Assembly: GCA_964036045.1 (NCBI GenBank)
Contig: OZ038384.1
Span: 42,140,704-42,204,703, forward strand
Length of the DNA stretch: 64,000 nt
Origin: Eutreptiella sp. 'Long Island Sound 2002'
Lineage: Eukaryota; Euglenozoa; Euglenophyceae; Eutreptiales; Eutreptiaceae
Direction of reading: 5' to 3'
Below, piece after piece: positions 26,001 to 37,458 of this stretch (the stretch's first letter is position 1; each line of letters begins with the position of its first letter). The notes under the pieces were generated by a model. That model had not been told where the DNA came from. It made no database searches and was given only the letters and a program-made list of their open reading frames with translations. A program made the position numbers and the translations under genes.

Positions 26001-29000
26001 TTTGGACCCTTGGATCTCGAAACTGGTTGGAGCAATCCTAGCAAAAGAAGGTTCTAGTGAAAGGTACTGGTTGGGGCTTTCCATACATGGTTTCCTTGAA
26101 ACCAACCAAAACAGTGGCGCAGAGGGAGGGGGCGGATAGTCGAGCACACTTTGGACCCTTGGATCTCGAAACTGGTTGGAGCAATCCTGGCAAAAAAAGT
26201 TTCTGGTGAAAGGTACTGGTTGGGGCTTTCCATACATGGTTTCCTTGAAACCAACCAAAACAGTGGCGCAGAGGGAGGGGGCGGATAGTGGAGCACACTT
26301 TGGACCCTTGGATCTCGAAACTGGTTGGAGCAATCCTAGCAAAAGAAGGTTCTAGTGAAAGGTACTGGTTGGGGCTTTCCATACATGGTTTCCTTGAAAC
26401 CAACCAAAACAGTGGCGCAGAGGGAGGGGGCGGATAGTCGAGCACACTTTGGACCCTTGGATCTCGAAACTGGCTGGAGCAATCCTGGCAAAAAAAGGTT
26501 CTGGTGAAAGGTACTGGTTGGGGCTTTCCATACATGGTTTCCTTGAAACCAACCAAAACAGTGGCGCAGAGGGAGGGGGCGGATAGTGGAGCACACTTTG
26601 GACCCTTGGATCTCGAAACTGGTTGGAGCAATCCTTGCAAAAAAAGGTTCTGGTGAAAGGTACTGGTTGGGGCTTTCCATACATGGTTTCCTTGAAACCA
26701 ACCAAAACAGTGGCGCAGAGGGAGGGGGCGGATAGTGGAGCACACTTTGGACCCTTGGATCTCGAAACTGGTTGGAGCAATCCTAGCAAAAGAAGGTTCT
26801 AGTGAAAGGTACTGGTTGGGGCTTTCCATACATGGTTTCCTTGAAACCAACCAAAACAGTGGCGCAGAGGGAGGGGGCGGATAGTCGAGCACACTTTGGA
26901 CCCTTGGATCTCGAAACTGGTTGGAGCAATCCTGGCAAAAAAAGGTTCTGGTGAAAGGTACTGGTTGGGGCTTTCCATACATGGTTTCCTTGAAACCAAC
27001 CAAAACAGTGGCGCAGAGGGAGGGGGCGGATAGTGGAGCACACTTTGGACCCTTGGATCTCGAAACTGGTTGGAGCAATCCTAGCAAAAGAAGGTTCTAG
27101 TGAAAGGTACTGGTTGGGGCTTTCCATACATGGTTTCCTTGAAACCAACCAAAACAGTGGCGCAGAGGGAGGGGGCGGATAGTCGAGCACACTTTGGACC
27201 CTTGGATCTCGAAACTGGTTGGAGCAATCCTGGCAAAAAAAGGTTCTGGTGAAAGGTACTGGTTGGGGCTTTCCATACATGGTTTCCTTGAAACCTACCA
27301 AAACAGTGGCGCAGAGTGAGGGGGCGGATAGTCGAGCACACTTTGGACCCTTGGATCTCGAAACTGGTTGGAGCAATCCTGGCAAAAAAAGGTTCTGGTG
27401 AAAGGTACTGGTTGGGGCTTTCCATACATGGTTTCCTTGAAACCTACCAAAACAGTGGCGCAGAGTGAGGGGGCGGATAGTCGAGCACACTTTGGACCCT
27501 TGGATCTCGAAACTGGTAGGAGCCATCCTGGCAAAAGAAGGTTCTGGTGAAAGGTACTGGTTGGGGCTTTCCATACATGGTTTCCTTGAAACCTACCAAA
27601 ACAGTGGCGCAGAGTGAGGGGGCGGATAGTCGAGCACACTTTGGACCCTTGGATCTCGAAACTGGTTGGAGCAATCCTGGCAAATGAAGGTTCTGGTGAA
27701 AGGTATTGGTTGGGGCTTTCCATACATGGTTTCCTTGAAACCTACCAAAACAGTGGCGCAGAGTGAGGGGGCGGATAGTCGAGCACACTTTGGACCCTTG
27801 GATCTGGAAACTGGTTGGAGCAATCCTGGCAAAAAAAGGTTCTGGTGACAGGTACTGGTTGGGGCTTTCCATACATGGTTTCCTTGAAACCAACCAAAAC
27901 AGTGGCGCAGAGGGAGGGGGCGGATAGTCGAGCACACTTTGGACCCTTGGATCTCGAAACTGGTTGGAGCAATCCTGGCAAAAAAAGGTTCTGGTGAAAG
28001 GTACTGGTTGGGGCTTTCCATACATGGTTTCCTTGAAACCTACCAAAACAATGGCGCAGAGTGAGGGGGCGGATAGTTGAGCACACTTTGGACCCTTGGA
28101 TCTCGAAACTGGTTGGAGCAATCCTGGCAAAAGAAGGTTCTGGTGAAAGGTACCGGTTGGGGCTTTCCATACATGGTTTCCTTGAAACCAACCAAAACAG
28201 TGGCGCAGAGGGAGGGGGCGGATAGTCGAGCACACTTTGGACCCTTGGATCTCGAAACTGGTTGGAGCAATCCTGGCAAAAAAAGGTTCTGGTGAAAGGT
28301 ACTGGTTGGGGCTTTCCATACATGGTTTCCTTGAAACCTACCAAAACAGTGGCGCAGAGTGAGGGGGCGGATAGTCGAGCACACTTTGGACCCTTAGATC
28401 TGGAAACTGGTTGGAGCAATCCTGGCAAAAGAAGGTTCTGGTGACAGGTACTGGTTGGGGCTTTCCATACATGGTTTCCTTGAAACCTACCAAAACAGTG
28501 GCGCAGAGTGAGGGGGCGGATAGTCGAGCACACTTTGGACCCTTGGATCTCGAAACTGGTTGGAGCAATCCTGGCAAAAAAAGGTTCTGGTGAAAGGTAC
28601 TGGTTGGGGCTTTCCATACATGGTTTCCTTGAAACCTACCAAAACAGTGGCGCAGAGTGAGGGGGCGGATAGTCGAGCACACTTTGGACCCTTAGATCTG
28701 GAAACTGGTTGGAGCAATCCTGGCAAAAGAAGGTTCTGGTGACAGGTACTGGTTGGGGCTTTCCATACATGGTTTCCTTGAAACCAACCAAAACAGTGGC
28801 GCAGAGGGAGGGGGCGGATAGTGGAGCACACTTTGGACCCTTGGATCTCGAAACTGGTTGGAGCAATCCTAGCAAAAGAAGGTTCTAGTGAAAGGTACTG
28901 GTTGGGGCTTTCCATACATGGTTTCCTTGAAACCAACCAAAACAGTGGCGCAGAGGGAGGGGGCGGATAGTCGAGCACACTTTGGACCCTTGGATCTCGA

Positions 29001-30734
29001 AACTGGTTGGAGCAATCCTGGCAAAAAAAGGTTCTGGTGAAAGGTACTGGTTGGGGCTTTCCATACATGGTTTCCTTGAAACCTACCAAAACAATGGCGC
29101 AGAGTGAGGGGGCGGATAGTCGAGCACACTTTGGACCCTTGGATCTCGAAACTGGTTGGAGCAATCCTGGCAAAAAAAGGTTCTGGTGAAAGGTACTGGT
29201 TGGGGCTTTCCATACATGGTTTTCTTGAAACCAACCAAAACAGTGGCGCAGAGGGAGGGGGCGGATAGTCGAGCACACTTTGGACCCTTGGATCTCGAAA
29301 CTGGTTGGAGCAATCCTGGCAAAAAAAGGTTCTGGTGAAAGGTACTGGTTGGGGCTTTCCATACATGGTTTCCTTGAAACCTACCAAAACAGTGGCGCAG
29401 AGTGAGGGGGCGGATAGTCGAGCACACTTTGGACCCTTAGATCTCGAAACTGGTTGGAGCAATCCTAGCAAAAGAAAGTTCTGGTGAAAGGTACTGGTTG
29501 GGGCTTTCCATACATTGTTTCCTTGAAACCTACCAAAACAGTGGCGCAGAGTGAGGGGGCGGATAGTCGAGCACACTTTGGACCCTTGGATCTCGAAACT
29601 GGTTGGAGCAATCCTGGCAAAAGAAGGTTCTGGTGAAAGGTACTGGTTGGGGCTTTCCATACATGGTTTCCTTGAAACCAACCAAAACAGTGGCGAAAGG
29701 GAGGGGGCGGATAGTCGAGCACACTTTGGACCCTTGGATCTCGAAACTGGTTGGAGCAATCCTAGCAAAAGAAGGTTCTGGTGAAAGGTACTGGTTGGGG
29801 CTTTCCATACATGGTTTCCTTGAAACCAACCAAAACAGTGGCGCAGAGGGAGGGGGCGGATAGTCGAGCAATTTTGGACCCTTAAATCTCGAAACTGGTT
29901 CGAGCAATCCTGGCAAAAGAAGGTTCTAGTGAAAGGTACTGGTTGGGGCTTTCGATACATGGTTTCTTTGCAACCAACCAAAACAGTGGCGCAGAGGGAG
30001 GGGGCGGATAGTCGAGCACACTTTGGACCCTTGGATCTCGAAACTGGTTGGAGCAATCCTGGCAAAAAAAGGTTCTGGTGAAAGGTACTGGTTGGGGCTT
30101 TCCATACATGGTTTCCTTGAAACCAACCAAAACAGTGGCGCAGAGGGAGGGGGCGGATAGTCGAGCACACCTTGGACCCTTGGATAACGAAACTGGTTGT
30201 AGCAATCCTCGCAAAAAAAGGTTCTGGTGAAAGGTACTGGTTGGGGCTTTCCATACATGGTTTCCTTGAAACCTACCAAAACAGTGGCGCAGAGGGAGGG
30301 TGCGGATAGTCGAGCACACTTTGGACCCTTGGATCTCGAAACTGGTTGGAGCAATCCTGGCAAAAAAAGGTTCTGGTGAAAGGTACTGGTTGGGGCTTTC
30401 CATACATGGTTTCCTTGAAACCAACCAAAACAGTGGCGCAGAGGGAGGGGGCGGATAGTCGAGCACACTTTGGACCCTTAGATCTCGAAACTGGTTGGAG
30501 CAATCCTGGCAAAAAAAGGTTCTGGTGACAGGTACTGGTTGGGGCTTTCCATACATGGTTTCCTTGAAACCAACCAAAACAGTGGCGCAGAGGGAGGGGG
30601 CGGATAGTCGAGCACACTTTGGACCCTTGGATCTCGAAACTGGTTGGAGCAATCGTGGCAAAAAAAGGTTCTGGTGAAAGGTATTGGTTGGGGCTTTCCA
30701 TACATGGTTCCTTTGAAACCAACCAAAACAGTGG
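8098..30734 (+). repeat. satellite array A: about 152 tandem copies of a 149-bp monomer
   Basis: Monomers recur at exactly 149 bp for over 22 kb; the phase slips only by a few bases near the right end (29.7-30.3 kb). Each begins gggggcggatagtcgagc and includes ggttggggctttccatac and aaaacagtggcgcag. Variants recur (tggcaaaaaaaggttctgg against tagcaaaagaaggttctag; taccaaaac against aaccaaaac; gtcgag against gtggag), and blocks of monomers are duplicated. Copies at the right end (29.5-30.7 kb) are more divergent. The array starts right after ORF2 and ends 30 bp before ORF3's start. The periodic 60-590 aa ORFs on both strands are by-products of the repeat. Confidence 0.97.
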
Positions 30735-30764
30735 CCTACTGCAATCTTCTGTTTCCCAGGCACC
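30735..30764 (+). promoter_or_regulatory. possible 3' splice site between satellite and ORF3
   Basis: The last monomer breaks off at 'aacagtggc' and is followed by a pyrimidine-rich stretch ending cttctgtttcccag, then by the ORF3 start. This resembles a spliceosomal 3' splice site, so the whole array could lie in an intron, or in the leader of ORF3. RNA data would be needed to confirm it. Confidence 0.3.
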
Positions 30765-32975
30765 ATGTTTCACCATGAATTTGTTGTGAACCACCATGCT
30801 ATATGGGTGAAGGGGGAGATCTCCAAGCTGGAGGCATTTGCCAGCATATGCCCTATTCCAGCTGATCAATTCATGGTGTCAGCATTTGCCATGAACTTCC
30901 CCACGGCCACCCCCTTGCAGGCCAAGGACCTAGACCAGCTACAGCGCCCCCGAAGTGGCACCTTCACAGTTGTGCGTAGGATCCTTGGCCCTTTGCCTAC
31001 CACACAGGCCACATCAGTCACCCAAGCACCAGAGTGCCAGGCTGCTGCACTTCGCCTTCGCCATGAGCATGTGGTGCCAGCCGCTGTCTTGCGCACCTTA
31101 GACCATCTCCCACCAGGGGTTGGTTGGTCAATGGTTGCTTTAAGGCAACAGGAGCACCTGCATCTTCCTGCAGTGGACTACTCCCTGGACAACAGGAAGT
31201 TGTTACCACAGCTGTGCCACCTACTTCTACAGAAGTGTGGCTCATTGGCTGCCCAAGGCCGGCAGAAACCCCCACCACCCCATGCCACCCTGACCTTAGG
31301 CCTCTACGCCGACGCTTACCAGCCCCGGGGCCGTCCAAATATTAACACAAAATCCAGTCTAATTGATTTCCAAGGACACTGGTTCCCAATGTCTGGCAAT
31401 ATGCCTAGGTGCACAGACATGTTGACCTGGCAAGAGCTTCCCAAGGTCAGTGATTGCCAGTGGCTACCCAAACGTGCAGAGGCCTTACAAGCCCTGCCTT
31501 CTTGTAAATTTAAGCAACGTATGAAGTATGCTGGTGCAGTGTACAACACCACCCTGCAGATAAGGCTCGGGGCAATCACTGCCGATCACCACCATTTGTG
31601 GTCTGAGTGCCGGCAAAAGGGCTGTGTGGCGTGTCCCTGGGTGAATAAGGATGGGGCGGGAGAACTCTTTTTGCACAAAGGGGGATGTCTCAATGGTGTG
31701 CGTGGGTCCCTTAAGTTTCAGGGGGTTTCTAACCTGGAAGAGGTATATATTGTGCAACCTGTATTGCACAACACCAAAGGAGCAGCCTCCAGGATCCTGG
31801 GTGTCATAGGTCGAACACTACCAGCGCCCTACAACCATGAGCTACTCCAGGTCATAGCACATGTGGCAAGGAGGTATGATCCTGGATCTTTGCCACCTGA
31901 TAGCACGCAGCACATGCGTCACGTACGAGGTAGATTTCAGGCAGGCATTAGCCTCACAGGTCGCGAGGCCCGCACAGTCATGGGCAGACTAGCAGGGGGT
32001 ATGGTGCTCCCCCTGCCTTTCCATTCCTTGGTGGTGGCATGTTGCCACATGGTGCATCTATGCTATGGTTGTAATAACCTGGCAACTGTCACATGGCAAG
32101 CTATGGGGATGTTGTACACATATAGTGTGCACATCATCCCCGAGTTTGCTGAAGAAGGTTGCACTGCAACCTTATATATGCATGGGTGGTCCCACACATG
32201 GTTTAATCCACGGACACCCATGCTGTATTCCGATGAGGCCGGCGAGCGGGATCTGAGGGTGGCTAAGAGATATGCCCCCGTCACTAGTACCAGGCAAGAT
32301 GCCAGTATTGGTGAAAGTTTGAAGCATGAGCTGTATCAGAAGTTCGTGCAGAAAAAAAAGAAGATCCCCTGTGCCAAAATTTGGGCGCCCGTGCAACGAA
32401 ACGTTGTTCTGGAGGCGTGCATGGTTGCTGCCAATGCCGTGTGGCATGTGGTCTTCCAACGCCTCTTAGAGCATTTGCTGCATTTCCAGGAGGGAGGTGG
32501 TTGCCCCCTATATATGCACCCACACACCCGTTCGGTGAAATGCGCCTTTCCAGGTGCAAATCCCGAGAGTGATGTGGTATGTGTGTGTGGGACCTGTGGC
32601 TCAAAGCGTGGTGTCCGTCAATGGGTACCACTGGACAGGGAAGCTATCTGCAAGTGGCCCAAACTGGGTTTGAAGAGCCGTGCCACATTTAAGTCCTGTG
32701 CTGCACGCCGTAAGGCGCTGAAGGACAAGGGAAAGGGTAAGGGACGTGTGGGGCCCATCCCTCAAAGCCGAGTTATCCTGCGACAGTTGATATTGTACCC
32801 CCTTCGGAGGGCGAGGACAGTGCTGCTTCATTTCAAGGTCCTACGGGTTTGAACGAGCAGCAGCGTGTTCAACCCATGAGACGTACGAAGTTGGCGCGTG
32901 TACCCATTGTTGATAGCGACAGTGAGCAGCAACTTGTGTGCCCTCGTGGCAGTGGCAGTAGCAGCAGTAACAGTA

Positions 32976-33016
<41 letters not shown>

Positions 33017-33262
33017 TGCAGTGATAGTGGGAGCAGTAGCATTCCCGAGGATAATGATTCGGATGATGATGCTTTGCACCTATGTGGTGCCTCCACAGTA
33101 AGTGCCTCAGATTCTTCCTCATCATCCATCGACAACCCTGAACCCCAACCTCAACCCAAGAAGTATCGCCGTGTGGTGGTGGATGTGGATGCCATGTCAA
33201 GCGATGGCTGTCCTTTGCAGATGCTCAGCGAAGGAGATTACAGCATTCACAGTTCAAGCTGA
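30765..33262 (+). CDS. ORF3: CACTA/EnSpm-like (Transposase_21-type) DDE transposase, one apparent frameshift
   Basis: A 695-aa ORF from the ATG at 30,765 runs into a second frame near 32,752. One extra G in the GGGG run there would extend it to about 832 aa ending at 33,262. Its layout matches CACTA transposases. LYADAYQPRG (D183) fits the first catalytic Asp. ITADHHHLWSEC (D274) is followed by C282, C287 and C290, like the D...C-C segment. LTGREARTVMGRLAGGMVLP fits the conserved mid-helix. MHGWSH then DEAGERDLRVAKR (E494) then DASIGES fits the H...E...SI end. A later CVCGTCGSKR may bind zinc. The added C-terminus is an acidic, polyserine tail. Family assignment rests on motif order seen by eye, not on a search. 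It would cut and join element ends in the nucleus. Confidence 0.55.
32955..33020 (+). repeat. (AGC)n microsatellite encoding polyserine in ORF3
   Basis: About 20 AGC/AGT triplets encode a serine run in the tail of ORF3. The same DNA read in reverse gives leucine or alanine runs, which are artefacts. Confidence 0.85.
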
Positions 33263-33301
33263 AATGAACAGGCAAGGCACTGAGCATTCACATTTCAAGC
33301 G

Positions 33302-33689
33302 TAAGTGAACGGTCATGCTCGTCTTTTTGTGTGTTTCTTTGCTGAGGTGTGGGATTTGGGAACCAAGAACGGTGTAGGTCATTGTACAAAAAACCGATGG
33401 AAAAACGCTTGGAAGTTTTCGAAAACCCTTGGAAAGATGCTCGGAAGTTGGCAGCCAGATCGGGGCCCAAAACGCAACCGATATCGGTAGGAATGTTCCA
33501 TGGGCTCCCCAGCCGACCGTGCCGGGGGAGCTCGGAAGAAATTTTGGCTGGGACTTCCGAGATCAACCCTGCAATATGAGTCCCATTTGCTGAGCATGAA
33601 TGCTGAGCATCCCCAAATATCCTGAGCAATATGCTCAGCATTTTCCTGCCATTTTTTACCTTCTATGCTGTGCGTCCGAGCACCATGTG
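33302..33689 (+). repeat. right repeat block R of unit A
   Basis: Nearly identical to 45,338-45,729. It starts 'taagtgaac(g/c)gtcatgct', has 'gtgtgggatttgggaacc', then the same core as block L including accgatatcggt and 'gaccgtgccgggggagct', then a tail specific to R blocks ('gagatcaaccctgcaatatg'). The tail carries tgctgagcat twice (33,589-33,598 and 33,601-33,610) and its reverse complement atgctcagca (33,631-33,640), so it can fold into a hairpin. It begins 40 bp after the ORF3 stop. Confidence 0.75.
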
Positions 33690-34085
33690 TTGCAGGGGGG
33701 GGGGGGCATACAATGCGCCGCTAATGGTATCCAATACCACATCCGACTGGTCGTCCGGCTATGTTCATAGTTATCGTACTTCATCGATGTATTCTGTCGT
33801 TTCTATTGATCTAGGCTCTGCATAGTCCAGCCCGTAGGAATTTTCCACTTTAGGCCCCATTACTACCTATTTGCCGGTATAGCGTTGTGTTGGTATACAT
33901 CCCTGTAATAGTACCCTAGTTTTTAGTGAATTTCTTTGGTCTGGGCTCTGCAAAGCCCACCTTGCCAAAATTGCTTGTTTGCAGCCTCATTTGTCACAGG
34001 TGTTGTTCTTTGTTGTTCCAGGGTACACCGTGCAACCGCTCTCCGCTAGCGGACGCAATATGGTCATCAGTGGCGGCTCATAACG
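33690..34085. other. intergenic, no gene seen
   Basis: It begins with a run of twelve or more G. The rest is unique-looking, with a repeated 'gggctctgca(a/t)ag' phrase at about 33,810 and 33,945. No coding content is supported. Confidence 0.4.
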
Positions 34086-34514
34086 ATGGTTGCTAAGGCG
34101 ACTGTGCCACGTGCCGTTGACAAACACGTGTTCCGTATGTCATATCAAACCACAAAACATATTTTTACGGCGGTGCTTGTCCATTTTTTGTGTTTCATGC
34201 CTCCAAAATGGAAAAAAACAGGCTGCACTCACGGGCCGTGGGGGCACCCAATGCTGCTTTTTTGCTCCTTGGCACTCCTAAATCGCGCGTCGCTGCTCCT
34301 CCCCATACACCCTGACTGGAAACAACCCCTCCATTACGCTGGGCAGTGCAACACAAAGGCTAGCGTCTGTGCACAACATCAATGTTTTGAAAAAATTATA
34401 GGGGGCACTATGGGCCTCCTAAGACCTCGGGACGTGTCTTGTGGGTGGTGCAACCTAATCATCAGTGGCAGGATTTTGTTATTCATCATGCTCGCTCCTA
34501 TAGAACATGGGTGA
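34086..34514 (+). other. ORF of unknown nature, probably retroelement debris
   Basis: An ORF of 142 codons reads MVAKATVPRAVDKHVFRM and onward. No family was recognised. Other frames here are also partly open, so this may be decayed coding DNA. It precedes the GIY-YIG-like fragment on the same strand. Confidence 0.2.
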
Positions 34515-34795
34515 TTCGTGTTCTGGATGATAGGTCGGATTCACTTCAAGGTTTAGATAGTTACCGTTGTCGGGGACTGGCTTATTTTGCGTAAGCCGGG
34601 AGTGCATCCTATGACCTATGCAGATGTTGAGAGATAAGATTGTGTGCTTGCCCACACATACAAAGCTCACCATTGCTATTCACTGGTATGTGGTAAACAA
34701 AAGTGAATTGATATCCACGGGCGGATTGCTTGTTGGAGTGGCCTAAGCAAAGGGGACGGATTATGCAGCGCGCGTTTTTTTGAGGTTTCTGGATA

Positions 34796-35246
34796 GTGTT
34801 GTGCACTGAGCGTGCACACATTTTGCGTCAAGGTGTGGATTGGCTCTTCTTTGTACATAATATGGAGCAGACAAAACGCATCATCCCTCATGCTTCTTTC
34901 AGTTGGATGTGGCGACTGTTTGCTATTTCCAAAGCATGGAATGTTCCTCTGGACCAAAAGGGATGCCTCATCTATTCATGTGTTTCCATGTTGTCTTATA
35001 TTGGTCAAACCGGGTGTAAGACGGGGCGTGGGGCAGTGGGGAAGCAATTTAGTGAACATTTGGTTGGCGCCGCACTATTTGCAAAAGGGAATTCACTTAA
35101 AGGTATCCGGAAAGAAAGTCCAAAATATTTTTGTGAAGCGATGGCTCATATTGGCTGAGAGGATTTCATTGTTTGACTTAATTGTTGCTTTGGAATTTGT
35201 GCGGCCCCAACAGGCTAATGCGAAAGAGATTCCGTGGTTCCGCTGA
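34796..35246 (+). pseudogene. degenerate GIY-YIG endonuclease-like fragment
   Basis: The frame from 34,796 contains LIYSCVSMLSYIGQTGCKTG, followed by a segment ending QFSEHL. This resembles the GIY-YIG nuclease core: an I-Y pair, YIGQTG, then a helix ending in EH. The usual catalytic Arg before EH is not evident. The frame stops at 35,158 and a neighbouring frame stays open to 35,246, consistent with a frameshift. GIY-YIG domains occur in Penelope-like retroelements, and a Penelope-like RT lies next door on the opposite strand, so I infer a truncated copy of such an element. A resolvase or homing-nuclease origin is possible. Confidence 0.4.
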
Positions 35247-35289
35247 TGGGGGTCACGCGTTTATGACATTCAACACACCCGCTGGTGTA

Positions 35290-36600
35290 CTGCCAAGCGT
35301 TGACACTCAAGAAAAGGTGAACCCCCCGCCCAAATAAAAAGCTGGTTCAGCAACAACTTTATAAACCCTGTCGTGGACAATCACTAGGAGACCTGTTGCA
35401 GCTCTGGCGGGTTGCCAGCAGAGTCTTGAAACACTCAAACAAAAGTTACGCAATCCACTCCGCGAAGTGCCAAAGGCACGGGTGCACATGCATTTGCCAG
35501 CAATCGGTCCCTTGGAGCTCAACAGCCAGCACACGCTGAAAGCGCTTGCAAACAAAGTCTGTGGACGACCTGCTAGACCTAAACCGACCATGTTGTCACG
35601 GTATCTGTAAGGGCAGCAGTGCAATGACAAAGTCACCCGGTGTCGCCGTCATACATTGCAATCTGGATCCTAGGATACCCCTTTCATTGTTTGTTGATGG
35701 TGCCGAAAATGTTCAGGATACATTTAGTAAATACTTGCGCTTTGAGCACTCTACCCCCCCCCCCCCCATAGCCACCCCTCGTTTTTGCTGCATCACTTGC
35801 CCTCCTAAAACAAAAATGTCATGAAAAAATAGATCAAACTTCATATGATTACAAATATCAGTCCATGAGATGTTGGTGAACGTATCATACCCCTTACCCA
35901 ACCGATCCCATTTGCGAGAGTATTATTCACCGCGACCCAAGGCGCAGCAGCAATAAGCCTACGGCCTTGCGCCTCCCAGGCTTGAGGACGCTCGCAGAAT
36001 TGTATGGCTTCCCAAACACCCCAATTAGCGTGCCACTGGTCACCCTCAGGATGTGGCCTGTGGAAAACATTATGTACATTGCCTCTAGGGAGTCGTGGGA
36101 ACATTTCACACACATCCATTTCCCATGTCTTCACTTTATCACAATCACGGATGCGTTTAGTGGTCAACCGACGGTTGGTTTCAGGCACCCACTCTTTCAC
36201 GTCCAATGTTTCCAACATTTCAAACGTGTGCGTGCATGACCTACCGGCAGCAATGCATACATTCATTGCCCTACCAACACGCCAACCAATGTCCCTCAAT
36301 GGCTGTGGGGCATACGAAAAGAGAACAAGACACTTCAGCTCCCCCGCAAACTCATTGGACTTGAATGAAAGCAAAAGGGGCAATGGTATTGTTGCCTTTG
36401 AAAAACTGTTCAACATCACACTTTATAGCATTACAAAAAAGGACATCCTTTGCCCAATTCATGGGTTCCTTCTTTGGGCCCGGGGAGGCCAACGGCTCAA
36501 ACTGCAGAGTATCGCAAAAAATGTTTTCCAGCAACTTCGCATACAACGTGTTACACAGCACAAAAACCTTTGCTTGGGTCCTTGTCAACAGGACCCCGTT
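35290..36600 (-). pseudogene. Penelope-like reverse transcriptase remnant, frameshifted
   Basis: On the minus strand successive frames show RT motifs in the right order. Fingers motif: SYAPQPLRDIGWRVGRA (about 36,317-36,267). Motif A: WEMDVCEMFPRLPR (around 36,116). Motif B: QQKRGVAMGG (about 35,790-35,761). Motif C: YRYRDNMVGL (about 35,609-35,580). Spacings of about 110 and 50 residues are normal for RTs. The DVxEMFPxLPR form of motif A and the fingers motif resemble Penelope-like and related eukaryotic RTs. At least three frame changes occur (near 36,360, in the G-run near 35,760, and near 35,640), so it is non-functional as read. Motif C has YRDN instead of YxDD. The 5' side is cut by CA/TA microsatellite and the foldback element. 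Confidence 0.6.
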
Positions 36601-36656
36601 CCCATTGTTTACTGAGTTCATCTCTGACCCGATCAAAATGATTCTGATGCATTTGT

Positions 36657-36718
<62 letters not shown>

Positions 36719-36735
36719 GTATATATGTATATACA
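36657..36735. repeat. (CA)n(TA)n microsatellite
   Basis: About 20 CA dinucleotides are followed by TA and TGTATA repeats, directly abutting the inverted-repeat element at 36,736. Confidence 0.95.
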
Positions 36736-37360
36736 TATGGCAATATCATGCTTTTGCCCCCCCCCCCGCAGCCCCACTACCGGGTGGGTATTGAAGGGGA
36801 AGTAAGGACACCCCCCCCTATTTTGGGGGTGGCGAACACAAAAAAACATGTTTTGAGACGTGTTTAGATGGGTCGGGGTGGGTCTTTGTGTCCTACTAGG
36901 GGCTTGGAAGGGCTAAAAATAGGGTATGACATCATTGATGACAAACTCCTAACCACCTTGCCAAGACTAGGCAACCTAGGGACAAAATCTGTGACGTGAG
37001 CCATTATTTATCCCTTGAAGTGTCGAAAAGTGACCGTGGATGATAAAAAAGAACAAAAGCAAAGGGAATGTTTCCAGTTTCCTTGGCACAGGGGGTTAAA
37101 GGGTAGGGTTGGGCTATTTTTAGGGGTAAAGTGGCTATTTTTGGAACTGTCGGTAAGATCCTACCAAGAAAGATGCCATACCCCATTTTTTTAATTTTGC
37201 CCTCATGCTGCTCTCCCACTGTCCCACCCTTCCCGCAAACATCTTTTTCTGAACTCTCCACCCTGAAAATAGGGCGGGGGGTAGATCTACCCCCCCCCCC
37301 CCCCAAAAGTGCCGCTGGTGGTGGGGCTTTGGGGGGGGGCAAAAGCATAATATGGCCATA
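36736..37360. mobile_element. inverted-repeat (foldback) element inserted in TA-rich DNA
   Basis: The left end tatggcaatatcatgc, followed by a 'ttttgccccc' run, is matched in reverse complement by the right end at 37,311-37,360. Arms stay recognisably complementary for roughly 200 bp but are diverged. It shares 'aacacaaaaaaacatg' with the foldback element at 52,171-52,780, so both belong to one family. Both flanks are TA microsatellite. No coding capacity is seen. It looks like a non-autonomous DNA element. Confidence 0.65.
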
Positions 37361-37402
37361 TATATATATATATATATGTATATATATGTATATATATGTA
37401 TA

Positions 37403-37458
<56 letters not shown>

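Noticed and set aside
8098-30734. CRISPR-like array
   Set aside because: The whole 149-bp monomer is repeated, with no unique spacers, in eukaryotic DNA.
8223-30869. Many long ORFs (60-590 aa) on both strands through array A, with recurring peptides such as MESPNQYLSPEP and MEQSWQKKVLVKG
   Set aside because: They follow the 149-bp satellite period on both strands and in several frames at once, which is expected of a repeat whose monomer has few stops. There are no codon-level signs of selection.
32828-33135. Minus-strand polyleucine, polyalanine and polycysteine ORFs
   Set aside because: These are reverse-strand readings of the AGC repeat in the serine tail of ORF3.
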